Shown: one piece after another, positions 45,218-55,553 of the stretch
How positions within the stretch are numbered: position 1 is the stretch's first letter
Layout of the letters: the number at the start of each line of letters is the position of its first letter
The notes under the pieces: generated by a model
What the model was told of the DNA's origin: nothing
The model's database searches: none
The model's input: only the letters and a program-made list of their open reading frames with translations
Assembly (NCBI GenBank): GCA_023101725.1
Contig: JALJCO010001329.1
Coordinates: 1-64,000 of the forward strand
Length of the DNA stretch: 64,000 nt
Direction: 5' to 3'
DNA from: Atherinomorus stipes
Lineage: Eukaryota; Chordata; Actinopteri; Atheriniformes; Atherinidae
Program-made: the position numbers and the translations under genes

Positions 45218-46150
45218 AGTCCATTGATAAGGATCAAACTCAAGGGCCCAGCGTGCACGACAACCTGTTCTATCATTGTCAATGGGTATCTTTTTCTGAG
45301 ACCCAGAAGGGGTTTGTGGTCAGTGACGATGACAAAAGGCTGCTTGTAGAGATAATGACTAAAATGCCGTACGACCCAGAGATTAGCCCAAAGTTCTCTA
45401 TCATAGGTCGACCATTTCGCTCCGCTTTCGTGAGAACATGGCTCGCGTAGGCAATTACTTTCTCTTGATGTCCCTGTTTCTGAGCTAAGACAGCACCAAT
45501 AGCAGAGCATGAAGCATCTGTGTACACGCTAAATGACAATGTGAAATCAGGAAATGCAATCACTGGTGGGTTAGAGAGTGCATGTTTCAGATAAGTGAAT
45601 GCATCCTGACATTGAGTGGTCCAGTGGAAGGTGCGTTTTTCCCTGTGAGTGCATGAAGTGAGATGCTGTGATGTGCAAAGTTCTTAATGAACCTACGATA
45701 AAATGAACAAAGTCCAAGAAATGCTCTCACCTCAGTTGCTGAACGTGGAATTGTCCAGTCCTGGACACTTTTCACATTCCCTGGGTCTGGTTGTATGCCG
45801 TTTTTGGACACAATATGACCCAGAAATAGCACCTGACTTCTGGCAAAACAGCATTTGGATGGATTCAACTTGAGGCCACTCATCTGAAATCTGGAGAGGA
45901 TTTCCTCCAGGTGCTGAAGATGTTTGCTGAAAGAGCGACTGTAGTTGAGAACATCATCCAGATACACTAAACAGATTTTCCATGGAAGACCACGAAGTAC
46001 CATCTCCATCAAGTGCTGGCATGTGGCTGGGGCATTAGTGAGTCCCGTGGGCATGACTTGAAACTGATAAAGTCCACTGCCTGTTGTGAATGCTGTTTTT
46101 TCATGTTCTCTCTCTTCCAGTTCAACTTGCCAGTACCCATGCTCCCAGCC
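45218..46150 (-). pseudogene. Gypsy reverse transcriptase and RNase H, broken
   Basis: Minus-strand reading gives YWQVELEE..KTAFTT and YQFQVMPTGLTNAPATCQ, then LVYLDDVL with the YLDD catalytic motif, LGHIVSKNGIQPDP and AFLGLCSFYRRF. RNase H follows with FSVYTDASCSAIGAVLAQ. Frameshifts separate the pieces (near 45590 and 45300). The N-terminal part of RT, protease and gag are absent. Confidence 0.82.
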
Positions 46151-46154
46151 AGCA

Positions 46155-46412
46155 CGTCCATGTGGGGCCTATAAGGGTTACATTCCGGCTGCATATGAGG
46201 GACCCAAGTGGGTTTGTCCACAGTTTCCATGGTGGCCCCACCTGTGTTTACCCATATAGCCTGTAGGTGTTTGGATGGGCATGGGCTTGAACTGGGCAAA
46301 TTGGCAGATCTCATAGTTTAAGTTAAATGGGCCCCATATGTGGAAACCCACATGGGAAAACATCGGTGGGGCCACCATGGAAACCGTGGACAAACCCACT
46401 TGGGTCCACAAC
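46155..46412. repeat. Palindromic repeat (GGGTTTGTCCACAGTTTCCATG)
   Basis: Copies near 46210-46250 (GTTTGTCCACAGTTTCCATGG) and 46360-46405 (inverted, CCATGGAAACCGTGGACAAAC) form two arms around a GGGCCCCATATGTGG centre. It abuts the truncated 5' end of the gypsy element. Confidence 0.6.
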
Positions 46413-46959
46413 AATGCCACATTTTCTGGCAGAATGAGATCAGACAAGGAGTCCCTGAGGATAGGGCTGGGACAATCCCCAATTGAATCGTATATTGGCA
46501 ATTGGAAGGTTGCCAGGCAATTTGCTGTTTATCAAGACAATTTTGAAAAAACAGCGCTCAACTGTGCATTTAGAGATGTTTCTGGAGGAAATTTATGACT
46601 GTTAGAGAAGCCCCGTTTACAAACAGACATACAATCCACATTCTCTCTCCTCAGTGCAGCTACACTGTCAGCAGCCATGTGACAGTGACAGGGCGCATCT
46701 CTTGAACTGATGCAGCCCGTTTGCTCATGCCTCGGGGTCGTTCAAAGAGTAGACTAATTGCAAATAAATATTGTTTCAATGTGAAACTACTGAAATGTTC
46801 ACACAAGGGCTTTCATAAAGAGAGTTCATGAACACATCATCCAGCAAAGCTGATTTTAAGGTTGTTAGTGCAGTCTAGCCTGGATGGAAGTTAAAATATT
46901 AAAGTATTATACAATTACATAATATTATACATATTATTAGTAATATATATAATAATATG

Positions 46960-48205
46960 GTCTCTCAATGCAATTGATCAAATTTTTTCCACCCGGAGAG
47001 CGGGACGGGGTGACGCTCCTTGCCCCGACGGTACGCACCCGGCGGGATATGTGATCGACTCCTGGGGCAAATGGAAGATCATGTGTCTGTCGGTGCTGTC
47101 CATCGAGGACGTTGAAGATCTCTACCTATTTGGATTTATGATAGCCGGGTTCCTGCTGATTGGTGTGGGCATTTTCCTGGTTTATCGCAAAGTTGGAGGG
47201 CTGCTGGCAGCTACTGGCACGCTGCCTGACATTTGTGTGGGGATGAGCCGTGCTATTAACACTCAGACTCTGGCGTTGCATGAGATTCATCGCAAGCTAG
47301 ATGCCATTCAGGCCCAGCTTGGCACTCTGGCTGCGGTTCCGAATCTCGTCCGCGAAGTGGGTACATCTGTGGAGCAGCTGGCACGGCTCCTGGAAAATTG
47401 ACCCCCGATTCGGCTGATTGATGCTGCCATGGAGACCTGTTACGGACTCAAGGCAGACACCACCACGTCTGACCTGTTTCAAAACATCTTCTGCTATCTG
47501 CTTTGGCGACCCTGAGGAGAGGCCTGTGTTTGGGTTAACACGGGCTGTCTCTGCAAACTCCCCGAGAAAGCTATGTGAATGGACTCTCAGCATCCCTCCC
47601 TGTTCCCTCCCCCGCACATCTCTCACGGGAAGTGGACCACCTGGCCAGCACCCCCAAGGCCACCATAACATCTGTGGACAGAGACTGGGTGTGAACTCAG
47701 GCGGGTTCACAGCCTGACACACACACGCATCCACGGACACACAAGATCCCTTACACACACAAACCTAAGACTCAACGCTTCCGTTGCCCACTCTTTTTCC
47801 CGCCTTTCTGGACAGACTGGGCCTGGAGGGTGCCACGAGCGCCCCCGCCTGGCGTCTGGAGGGATTTCCTCCCTTCCTCCCACAGTGTGTCTTTCATGTT
47901 GTGATTGCCTTAGTTTGTGCTTCTATGTACTGGTGTGTCTTTTTTTTGTCTCTAAGGTCTCCACCTGTGTACGTGGAGAGTTTAGAGACCTCTTTTTTTA
48001 CCACCTACCCATCTTTCCTCATGTCACCGTTTTCTTTCTGCGAAGGTGCGCCCTGCGAGGGGCTGCTTGGCCACGGTCTGCCTGATCCTGTCTTGTCTTG
48101 TTATGTTTTTGTTTTTGTCTATGTGTCTTGGACGGGTTGTACTGAAACATGAATTTCCCCTCGGGGATCAATAAAGTATCTTTGATTTGATTTGATTTGA
48201 TTTGA
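46960..48205 (+). mobile_element. Retroposon-like unit with LINE-type 3' tail and a membrane-protein ORF
   Basis: GC-rich unit inside the AT-rich element. The 3' end reads GAATTTCCCCTCGGGGATCA followed by AATAAAGTATC and (TTGAT)n, as in fish L2-type LINEs and the SINEs they mobilise. It contains the 116-codon ORF at 47051-47401 and a 700-bp non-coding remainder. The 5' boundary is uncertain. Confidence 0.6.
47051..47401 (+). CDS. 116-residue single-pass membrane protein, function unknown
   Basis: I do not recognise a named family. Residues 1-23 are polar (MIDSWGKWKIM..SIEDVEDL). Residues about 24-46 form one hydrophobic segment (LYLFGFMIAGFLLIGVGIFLVY) followed by RK, consistent with a membrane anchor. 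The rest is amphipathic, with Leu/Ile at heptad-like spacing (ALHEIHRKLDAIQAQLGTL, then VREVGTSVEQLARLLEN), consistent with a short coiled coil. There is no signal peptide. The frame is clean, base composition is richer in GC than the surroundings, and a LINE-type tail follows 750 bp later. It may be an element-encoded protein or a retrocopied host fragment. Confidence 0.5.
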   Translation: MIDSWGKWKIMCLSVLSIEDVEDLYLFGFMIAGFLLIGVGIFLVYRKVGGLLAATGTLPDICVGMSRAINTQTLALHEIHRKLDAIQAQLGTLAAVPNLVREVGTSVEQLARLLEN

Positions 48206-48206
48206 T
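48185..48206 (+). repeat. (TTGAT)n tail
   Basis: About five copies of TTGAT directly after AATAAAGTATCT; typical microsatellite tail of L2-type retroposons. Confidence 0.8.
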
Positions 48207-48429
48207 ATACATATACAATACATGTAATAAGTATAACAGTACTTATTACAAAGCCATGTCACAGGAGTTTCAGCTCACACATGCATTTAAATTCAGATTA
48301 TTCATGCAGCCATGCTGACTGGTAGCGATCAACATAAGACCCTGCCCCCTTGCCAATTTAATCGTGTATTGGCAATCTAGAGCAACGACAATCTACAATT
48401 TGAAATTTAGAGGCAATTGCACAGCCCTA

Positions 48430-50680
48430 GTGCCTACACACTTAAAATAAGGATTAAATGAAGTCAGCATTTACCAAATAAACTGTTGTATTTTACTGAA
48501 CAACAACCTCAACCACTAAAACATGTTTGTCATCCGGGAATAAATTTTACATGTTATGAAGTCCAGTCATATGACTAATAAGACGAGCAGTCTGCTGTCA
48601 AATGTGCCGTTTATATGAGGTTTTAAATGACAACATTAAAATGTTCATCGTACATAAGTGCTCATTAGTTTGGCTGCAGTCAGGATATCTCCCCCACCTG
48701 TATCTGTTCCGACCTTTCCGACCTCCACAGTGCAGCAGCTTCCACTGGGACCATGTCAGACACGGCACAGTCTGTGTCGGTGGATCAAGATAAAATCACA
48801 AGGGTATTGTAGGATCATGCGATAAAACTGGTAAAACTGGTCACTGGTAATGATGTAATGTTTGCATAGTTCAGGGAATCCAAAATCTCAGGGAGGCTTT
48901 TATTTTGAAATTTTCTGAGTGCTTTGCACTGCTCCTGGGTCTGGATATCCATCTGGTCCTATAGTGGTTGACGCATTCTGGGAGCATGCTCTGTCAAAGA
49001 AAGACCCGATGCCTAGATTTAGTGGAGAGCTGCGGTGAGACGTGTCTGGGACTCATCTGAACAAAACCATTGACGATAATGGCTGAAACTGTCGGGGGCT
49101 TCGGACAGAGGACCCAGGTTCAAGTTCCTGGCACGACACTCAGGTGAACCACCATAGGCCCCTTAGGAAGGTAGTTAACTCCCACCAATTGCATTTTTTG
49201 AGCCCCAAGCCTGGCCCAGTTTGGCACCATCTGTTCTCAAAGTCCCCCAACTGGGGGACTCCAGAGTTTAAGAGGTTTAGCAGTCCACTGCTCTCAGAGA
49301 TGGGTTAAAAGCAGAACTTGAATTCTCTCTACCCGCTGTTCTGTAGACAAATCAGGCTGGTTCGTAAAGCCACTCACCTCCTTTGGGAGCTCTGGTTTGT
49401 CTCGACCAACTGAAACATCCACCAAGGCTACTTCCATGACAGTCTTCCCCCCAGAGACAGCTGCAAGTCTTGTGGTCCATGGACATCCACCTCATCTACG
49501 GTAGAGCCTCGCCTCTGGTAGCGACCAGCTTCAACTGGTAAGTATGTGGGTTACAGACCCTCACAGAGACTCTACCATTCTTTACTGCTTCAATCATCTG
49601 CGCAACTCCAACACCAATTTGATGGAGATGAATTAATATTAACCATATCCATATAACAAGTGCTGTGCTTAAGTTTTCTATTACATGCAGCCAGTGGAGG
49701 GACAGAGCCAGGTTAATCTAGGACAGGCACAGATGAGCCAGCTTTATCATCCAGTGCAGGCACATCCACAGATGTGCAATATATATTTTTTATGTTTAAA
49801 GCACTGGTTGTCATGTGCAACTGTTGAAAGTTTTTGCAGTTCTGTTAGGAGGGCCCATTAGCAGAATTTTGCCTAGGGCCCCTTGGAGGTCTGAACCGGC
49901 TCTGTATAAACAACAATCACTTCTGCCCTCTGACATCATGTTTTGATTGTTGCTGTTTCCTGCTGACATCACTTTTTAAACAATAAGACAAGACAACATG
50001 TAATGTGTGTCTTCAAGAGTAGGACCAGTAACAGACTGTGTGAGATTAAAAGTCAATAACTTGTAAAAAGTCTTTGATCAAAAGTTTGGATGTTTGGAGG
50101 AATGAAGGTGAAGAATTCAACCCCAACAAGACTGTTGCAGCTGTTAAACATGGTGGCGGAAGCTTCATGTTGTGGGCTGTTGTCATGGAAACAGGAAACT
50201 CTTGACAAGATCTTCCCAAAGTCCCGACCTCACTTCTGTAACAATATGTGGACTCAGACTAAAACTAATGAAAGTGTTTTCATGAAGAGCTCATCAAGAT
50301 CATGAAGGAGGAATGAACTTTATTCCAGCAGCAGCTCAAAGCAGGAGATTCATGTTTATCTGGATATTTGAAGGAAAACATTCATTATTAAGCAAAGATG
50401 ATGGAAATGGATTGATGTGATTTATGGTGTGTTTATGTTTCACTTCAATCATTTTACTCTGCAAATATTGGAAATCTTCAGAGTTGATTTTTCGAGAAAA
50501 TTCTGCTAATAATAAAAAGAAGAATAAAATGTTAAATCCATAAAGACAGCAGTGAAGAAGAAACTCCCTCAGCTCAGTGTGTTTGGGACTCTGTCTGAGA
50601 TGGAGGTGAAATATGTGAACCTGGGCTGCTTTACTGCTCTCTTCCTGTCACACACACTGTTTGACATCTGTTCATCTGGA
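48430..50680. other. J2-V2 interval
   Basis: No gene is seen. 48440-48830 matches 28800-29650 in inverted orientation. 49960-50680 is the inverted copy of the V1 3' flank and shows the empty site of the retrovirus near 49965. Between 48830 and 49900 I recognise nothing firm, apart from a GGTTCAAGTTCCTGG word near 49120 that resembles a tRNA-type B box. Confidence 0.5.
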
Positions 50681-50718
50681 GGTTTTTGTTCAGCCTGCAG
50701 GGATCATTTCTCACTGTG
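50681..50718 (-). promoter_or_regulatory. V2 recombination signal sequence (22-bp spacer)
   Basis: On the plus strand: GGTTTTTGT (50681-50689), 22 bp, CACTGTG (50712-50718). Same form as V1. Confidence 0.92.
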
Positions 50719-51038
50719 GAGTTCACGTTTCCCACAGCTGCAGTAGTAGGTGGCTGAATGATCCACTTTAACTTTCTTTATCTGCAACTCACAGCCGTTC
50801 TGATTTCTTACAGCTGAGAAATCATCTTTCTGAGGATGATTGAAACCGTTATAAACAGAAGCAGAATTTTTGTTAATAGTAAGAATCACTCTGAATGTTT
50901 CTTTCTTCTGGTACCAGTATACATAATAATTAACATCACACTGGTGAATGTTTCCACATGTGAATGAGACTTTTTGACCAACTCTCCTGGTCAATGTTAA
51001 ATCATCCTGAAGCAGCTCTGCTGCCATAGCAACCAGCG
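50719..51038 (-). CDS. V2: T-cell receptor gamma-type V segment
   Basis: Minus-strand partner of V1 with ALVAMAAELLQDD, LTLTRRVGQKVSFTC, YWYQKKETFRVIL and SATYYCSC. Both core Cys and the Trp are kept. The CDR1 and CDR2 parts differ from V1 (DVNYYV; TINKNSASVYNGFN), so the two have begun to diverge in the binding loops. A Cys replaces the Trp of NGWELQ (NGCELQ), which adds an unpaired Cys near the E strand. The frame is intact. It would join J2 about 8.5 kb away on the same strand. Confidence 0.82.
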
Positions 51039-51130
51039 CTGCAGAGACACAGACAGACAGATGAAGGTTAGTGTGCCAGAGTTTGTTCCAGGTGGAGTTT
51101 GCTGGCTCCTGATTGGCTGGAAACACTCAC

Positions 51131-51173
51131 CTGAACACAGACAGCACAGAGCAGCAGCTGGGAGGAAAAGCAT
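51131..51173 (-). CDS. V2 leader exon
   Basis: 43 nt encoding MLFLPAAALCCLCS as in V1, with a TCAG|GTGAGT donor. The 92-bp intron has the same length as in V1. Confidence 0.85.
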
Positions 51174-51253
51174 TGTGTGCAGTGGTGTTTCCTCTGGTGA
51201 AGCTGGGGAGAAGTGGCGCTCTGATGCAGCTGAGGCCAAACAAGGACGAGCTG

Positions 51254-51261
51254 TGACATCA
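51254..51261 (-). promoter_or_regulatory. CRE-like site upstream of V2
   Basis: TGATGTCA on the minus strand, 80 bp before the ATG, as in V1. Confidence 0.5.
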
Positions 51262-52502
51262 GAGCAGGACCACGTGCTTTCTAACAGCTCCTCAAAGCTC
51301 CCATCAGCCCCTGCTGCCCACAGATCAGACTGCTGCTGATGATTGACAGCTCACATCAAGCTGCTGTGTGCTTTCATGCTCTTGATTTCAATCTGACAGC
51401 AGATGAAAAAAATCTGCCTCACATGATGCAGAAAGACTAAAAACATTCATGTTCCCACAAACACGTTCAGGTTGGTGGTGAATTTAGTAGCACACACTGT
51501 TATCTGTTGTTCAGCAGCTGGATGAAAATACGTGAATCACTCTGGTCCAGCAAAGAGTTGATTATGAGAGTCAGGAGCCGTGTTTAGGTGGTGTGAAGCT
51601 AAAGAAATGTTTTCTTCGAATTAGCGCTGGTAGTCTGGTTCAAATCAGCGCTGGAAGCAGCTCGGTAGATAGGGGACCTGAGTACCGTACAGCGGTTTCT
51701 GTTGTCGCAAGTTCTGCTCGGGTCGGCGCAGGCAAAGTTGCATAGAGCTGCTCGCAGGCCAGAGGCCCTGGCGGGAGGGGGGGAAACATTGAATCACTCC
51801 GTAAACACTTTGTTTAGCCCCACAGGGATTACGAAAAGCATTTATTGAGGTAAAAAAGTTACTGAGTTCTCCTTTAAATAGCACATTTAAATAAAAATAA
51901 TAATAATAATAAACATTAGGACAGGAAATAGGCCCAATGATGCATTACACAGAGAAACAAACAGTTTTAAATACAGAGAACTTCCCTGCCCAACAGTTTT
52001 TTTTGTCCAGTCACCTGCCACACTTTGCTGCATCTATCCAGCGGTCCACAGCAGGATTTGGTCTGGGTGGGGTCGGGCTGGGTCAGGTGGGCTTTGGTAT
52101 GGATGTTGACTTTACATTGCGTCCCCTCCAGGGTTGCAATGCATTGTTGCTAAAGAGGGCACCAAACCGGTGTTACATCAAAACCTGTGAGCCATGAAAA
52201 TCTGTGAGTGTAGGGGGCGATAACACCTGCTCCCTGATTATTCATCTGCAGATACTTAACTGTCAGCAGCAGGTAACCTCTTCATTTAATCTGTGTTAAA
52301 CAGCAACATGGCGAGAAGTTGCCGTGTTGTGAACCCCCATATCTGTTCTCTTGACTGCAAAGGTTCTCATAAAAAGAGAGACTCATTACTGGTTTCACTA
52401 CATGGAAAAAAGCTGCACTAGCCATGCTAACCATGTAAAAGAGACGTCTAGGGATTGCGGCTGTAGCCAAACACCATCTTCAATCAGAAAATCTCCAAGA
52501 TA

Positions 52503-52535
<33 letters not shown>

Positions 52536-53454
52536 AAGCCCACAAAGACACTTGCAAAGCTAAGCTTTGATGCCCTGGTTTGGTTGGCCCTGGGGTCCTG
52601 AATGAGAGTCCTCTAGTCCAGTCCACAGTCAGAAAGACAACAGCTGAGTCATGGAGACTGGTTAGCCAAAAGGAGGAAAACAGACAAAAGGGGACCACTA
52701 CTGTATTCCTCTTGGTCTAAATACAAGCTTTCCAAAGTTTAGGCTGAAGACAGAACAGTTCATCTTCACAACCTCCAGCTGAACCAGAAACCGGTCCTGC
52801 TGCTGCTGGTGGCTCTGAAGAGGGAACTCCAGATCATGTGTGAACATTTTAGAGAAAATGAGGAAAATGATCAGAAGACTTGGAGTCTGGTAAACTAGAG
52901 GTCCACAGACTAAGACCTGAGCTGCTCTGAGTGGTTTTAATATCACAGCTGGAGCTGAGCTCTACAAACGTGGGTCTGAGGCATCAGTCCGTACGAACAT
53001 CAGTGCGTAATTCTCCAACTCTGTTCCTCTTTAAGCCTCTTATTAGAAACACTGCAGTTGGCAACACTCATAAATCCCTTCGCTATAGCCCGATGATGAA
53101 CAGAACAGCTCTGCAGCAGGTTTCTCTGAAATGGCCGTCATAAACTGCTTCTAACCTGGACTCCCCGTTATCAGCGGCGGGTCTGGTTATACCAAACGTC
53201 GCGCTCTCCCTCACCTGCAGCCTGGATGCTTTGCATCTTTCCCATCATGTCCCTGTCTCGCTGTAGTATTTATTTTATTTTATATTAAATCATCAGCAAT
53301 TACTAACATTAGCTTGGCTAACAGTTAGCTTACCTGCTGTTTACGCTCCAGTGCTCGGATCTCGTTCAGAGACGGCATGCTGCCTCCAAAATGTCCACCT
53401 CCCGGTACAGTAATCCAAATGTGGAATCCAAATTGTTATGCAAAATTCCCCACG
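51262..53454. other. Interval between V2 and the minisatellite
   Basis: The V cassette homology ends near 51450. A (TAA)n run lies at 51895-51912 and an (ATT)n run at 52503-52533. I recognise no gene or RNA. The short ORFs here have no family features. Confidence 0.4.
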
Positions 53455-53564
53455 CATGACCTGGTCCACGTGGACCCTCCTGACATGACCTGGTCCACGT
53501 GGACCCTCCTGACATGACCTGGTCCACGTGGACCCTCCTGACATGACCTGGTCCACGTGGACCT
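53455..53564. repeat. Minisatellite, left part (29-bp unit, about 3.7 copies)
   Basis: The unit is CTGGTCCACGTGGACCCTCC plus TGACATGAC. Each copy holds a perfect 14-bp palindrome GGTCCACGTGGACC (a truncated last copy keeps most of it). It is interrupted on its right by a solo LTR. Confidence 0.9.
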
Positions 53565-54062
53565 TGTAATGGAAATTTTATAATCACACTGAGTTTATTA
53601 TGAGCACACCGAGTTTATGCTCCTGAGCAAGTATATTTGTGTATTTTAAGTTTTAATTGCAGCACATACCTTCAGTTGTCGTTTCTGCACCAATATGAAA
53701 TATGAGTATAATGTTCTCTTTTCAGGGTTCAGCTAATGATAAGATTGCAGGTGTTCTCCTTCTGAACTGGCCTTGAATGTCTGAAGTTATGATATGTGTT
53801 TGCTAGTTAGATGTGTGAGGCGCATAGCACATACAGCTTCAGATAAGGATGTGTGATTCATGTCAGTGTCAACTGTGACAGCAACAGTTCCCTGTTTCCA
53901 GCCTTTCTCTCTGACACTGGATAAAAAGACATGTTCCTTCAGTATTTCTTCAGAAGGTGCTCACAATCTGATTGCGTGCATCATCTCCAACCTGGTTGTA
54001 AAATAAACTTTATATTCTGCAAAGATCACCTCATCTGGGTCTTTATTAGAATTTCCACCACA
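53565..54062 (+). mobile_element. Solo LTR inserted in the minisatellite
   Basis: 498 bp, starting TGTAATGGAAATT and ending AATTTCCACCACA. 4-bp ACCT copies flank it (53561-53564, 54063-54066). An AATAAACTTTAT near 54002 and a GGATAAAAAGAC near 53919 could be polyadenylation and TATA-like signals. No internal retroviral sequence remains. Confidence 0.75.
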
Positions 54063-54067
54063 ACCTC

Positions 54068-54375
54068 CTGACATGACCTGGTCCACGTGGACCTCCTGAC
54101 ATGACCTGGTCCACGTGGACCTCCTGACATGACCTGGTCCACGTGGACCTCCTGACATGATCTGGTCCACGTGGACCTCCTGACATGACCTGGTCCACGT
54201 GGACCTCCTGACATGACCTGGTCCACGTGGACCTCCTGACATGACCTGGTCCACGTGGACCTCCTGACATGACCTGGTCCACGTGGACCTCCTGACATGA
54301 CCTGGTCCACGTGGACCTCCTGACATGATCTGGTCCACGTGGACCTCCTGACATGACCTGGTCCACGTGGACCTC
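54068..54375. repeat. Minisatellite, right part (28-bp unit, 11 copies)
   Basis: The unit CTGACATGACCTGGTCCACG plus TGGACCTC repeats 11 times exactly, with a single C to T change (GATCTGG) in copies 4 and 10. Each holds the CACGTG-centred 14-bp palindrome. Confidence 0.93.
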
Positions 54376-55153
54376 CTGACAGCAGGCTGCCTCCAGCATC
54401 GCTGAATAGCAGCCAGATCTACAGATGCAGCCAACTGCTCCACCCCAGACCAATACCGGCTACATCCTCTCTAGTCGGGCTGGAAAGCATCTGCAACAGG
54501 ATCATGTTGGACTGTCCTTTCAGCTTCGCCTTTCATTAGTGCAACGCGGTGACTTCAAAGCTGCTACGTGATGTCGCCCTGACCAATAAAACATGAAACG
54601 TCGATACGTTTTTCTCTTATATGCTCATATTTTTCATGTATTTTTCAACTGTCAAATTAATAAATTTAGTTTGGTTGGCGGTTTCATTTCCACTTTAAAT
54701 CAAGCCTGACTTATTTTAGGAGCAAAGTGTAAATTAGAGGGGTGAAATCAGTACTTGCATGCGTGCTCCCATTTTTTTTCCTCTACTCGCACTAATCTAT
54801 TTTTAGGTGCATATGCGAGTAAAATGCTCGCACTGTTAAGCCCTGATTTAGGAAATCAGCTGCTTTTATCTTTATTGAGTCATCTATGTGCAGAATAATG
54901 AAATAAGCAGCTCTTTGTTTCCATGACGATGGAAGCTGCAGCTCCTGAACTCTCTTTGATTTCACATTTATCTTTCAAGCTGCTTTTTCTATCGTCTCCA
55001 CTGACTGTGAAGCCAAAGTAAGACAACAGCTCCATCTTCAGTTTGTTCTCAGTGTTTCCAGCAGCATCATTCAGCTGAGCAGCAAAGCTGTTAGAAAGCA
55101 GGTCTCACAGTCAGACAGCTGTTTAACAGCTTTTTGTACCAGGACGTCTCACT
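54376..55153. other. Interval before the pseudo-C
   Basis: No gene is recognised. AT-rich, with one LINE- or MITE-like word near 54730-54850. Confidence 0.4.
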
Positions 55154-55163
55154 GTGAGAGACG

Positions 55164-55369
55164 TCCTCTGGTCCAGTTCTCCTGGAAGAGACAGAAGGAG
55201 GACGGCTCTCTGGAGGAGCTGCTCCCTGCTGAGGGAGATTAGCTGGAGATCAGAGAGTCGGGACGCTCCGCCTCCATCAGGGTGGTCCATCGTGATCTTC
55301 TCTACGCGTATAAATACACCTGCACCGTCCAGCATGAGGGGGGAACAGAGGAGGCCCAAACACAACAAG
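55164..55369 (+). pseudogene. Pseudo-C exon 1 (truncated constant domain with stop)
   Basis: Starts abruptly at a position matching VQFSWKRQ of C1; the first third, with the B-strand Cys, is missing. After PAEGD the Gln codon of C1 (CAG) is TAG. The rest (LEIRESGR, YTCTVQHEGGTEEA) stays in frame, and the CAAG|GTAATG donor is kept. It most resembles C1 in its linker and C3 in its last part (VVHRDLLYAYKY). Confidence 0.85.
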
Positions 55370-55494
55370 GTAATGAAGGCTTGCTGACTGTGTTCAGCAG
55401 TGATTCAGCTTCATGTGGAGACGCTGTCAAAGACAGCAGAGGAGCAGAGGACTGACATTTCTCACTGCAACTCCAAACATTTTCTCTTTTTCAG

Positions 55495-55553
55495 TTTCTC
55501 CCTGGACTCAGAAGCTCTTGGACCAGGTGAAGCTGGTCTTGCTGCCAGTCTAC
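55495..55553 (+). pseudogene. Pseudo-C exon 2 remnant
   Basis: Reads VSPWTQKLLDQVKLVLLPVY then stop. It matches the start of C1 exon 2 and ends before the KSLVY membrane core, so a membrane anchor is lost. Confidence 0.75.

Larger units (their letters stand above)
46463..48429. mobile_element. hAT-like element split by a retroposon
   Basis: The left end TAGGGCTGGGACAATCCCC and right end GCAATTGCACAGCCCTA are inverted hAT-type termini; both halves share the TCGTATATTGGCAAT word. The retroposon-like unit with a membrane-protein ORF sits between them. No matching 8-bp duplication is visible, so the two halves may have different histories. Confidence 0.5.

Noticed and set aside
49090..49160. tRNA gene or SINE head near GGTTCAAGTTCC
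   Set aside because: A single B-box-like word without a convincing A box or cloverleaf.
54068..54375. CRISPR-like array of regular repeats
   Set aside because: Units are contiguous 28-bp copies with no unique spacers, in a fish genome. It is a minisatellite.
53961..54453. Long minus-strand ORFs of 94-160 codons (HVDQVMSGGPRGPG repeats)
   Set aside because: They are the translated minisatellite; 28 bp is not a multiple of three, so all three frames cycle and stay open. No gene features.
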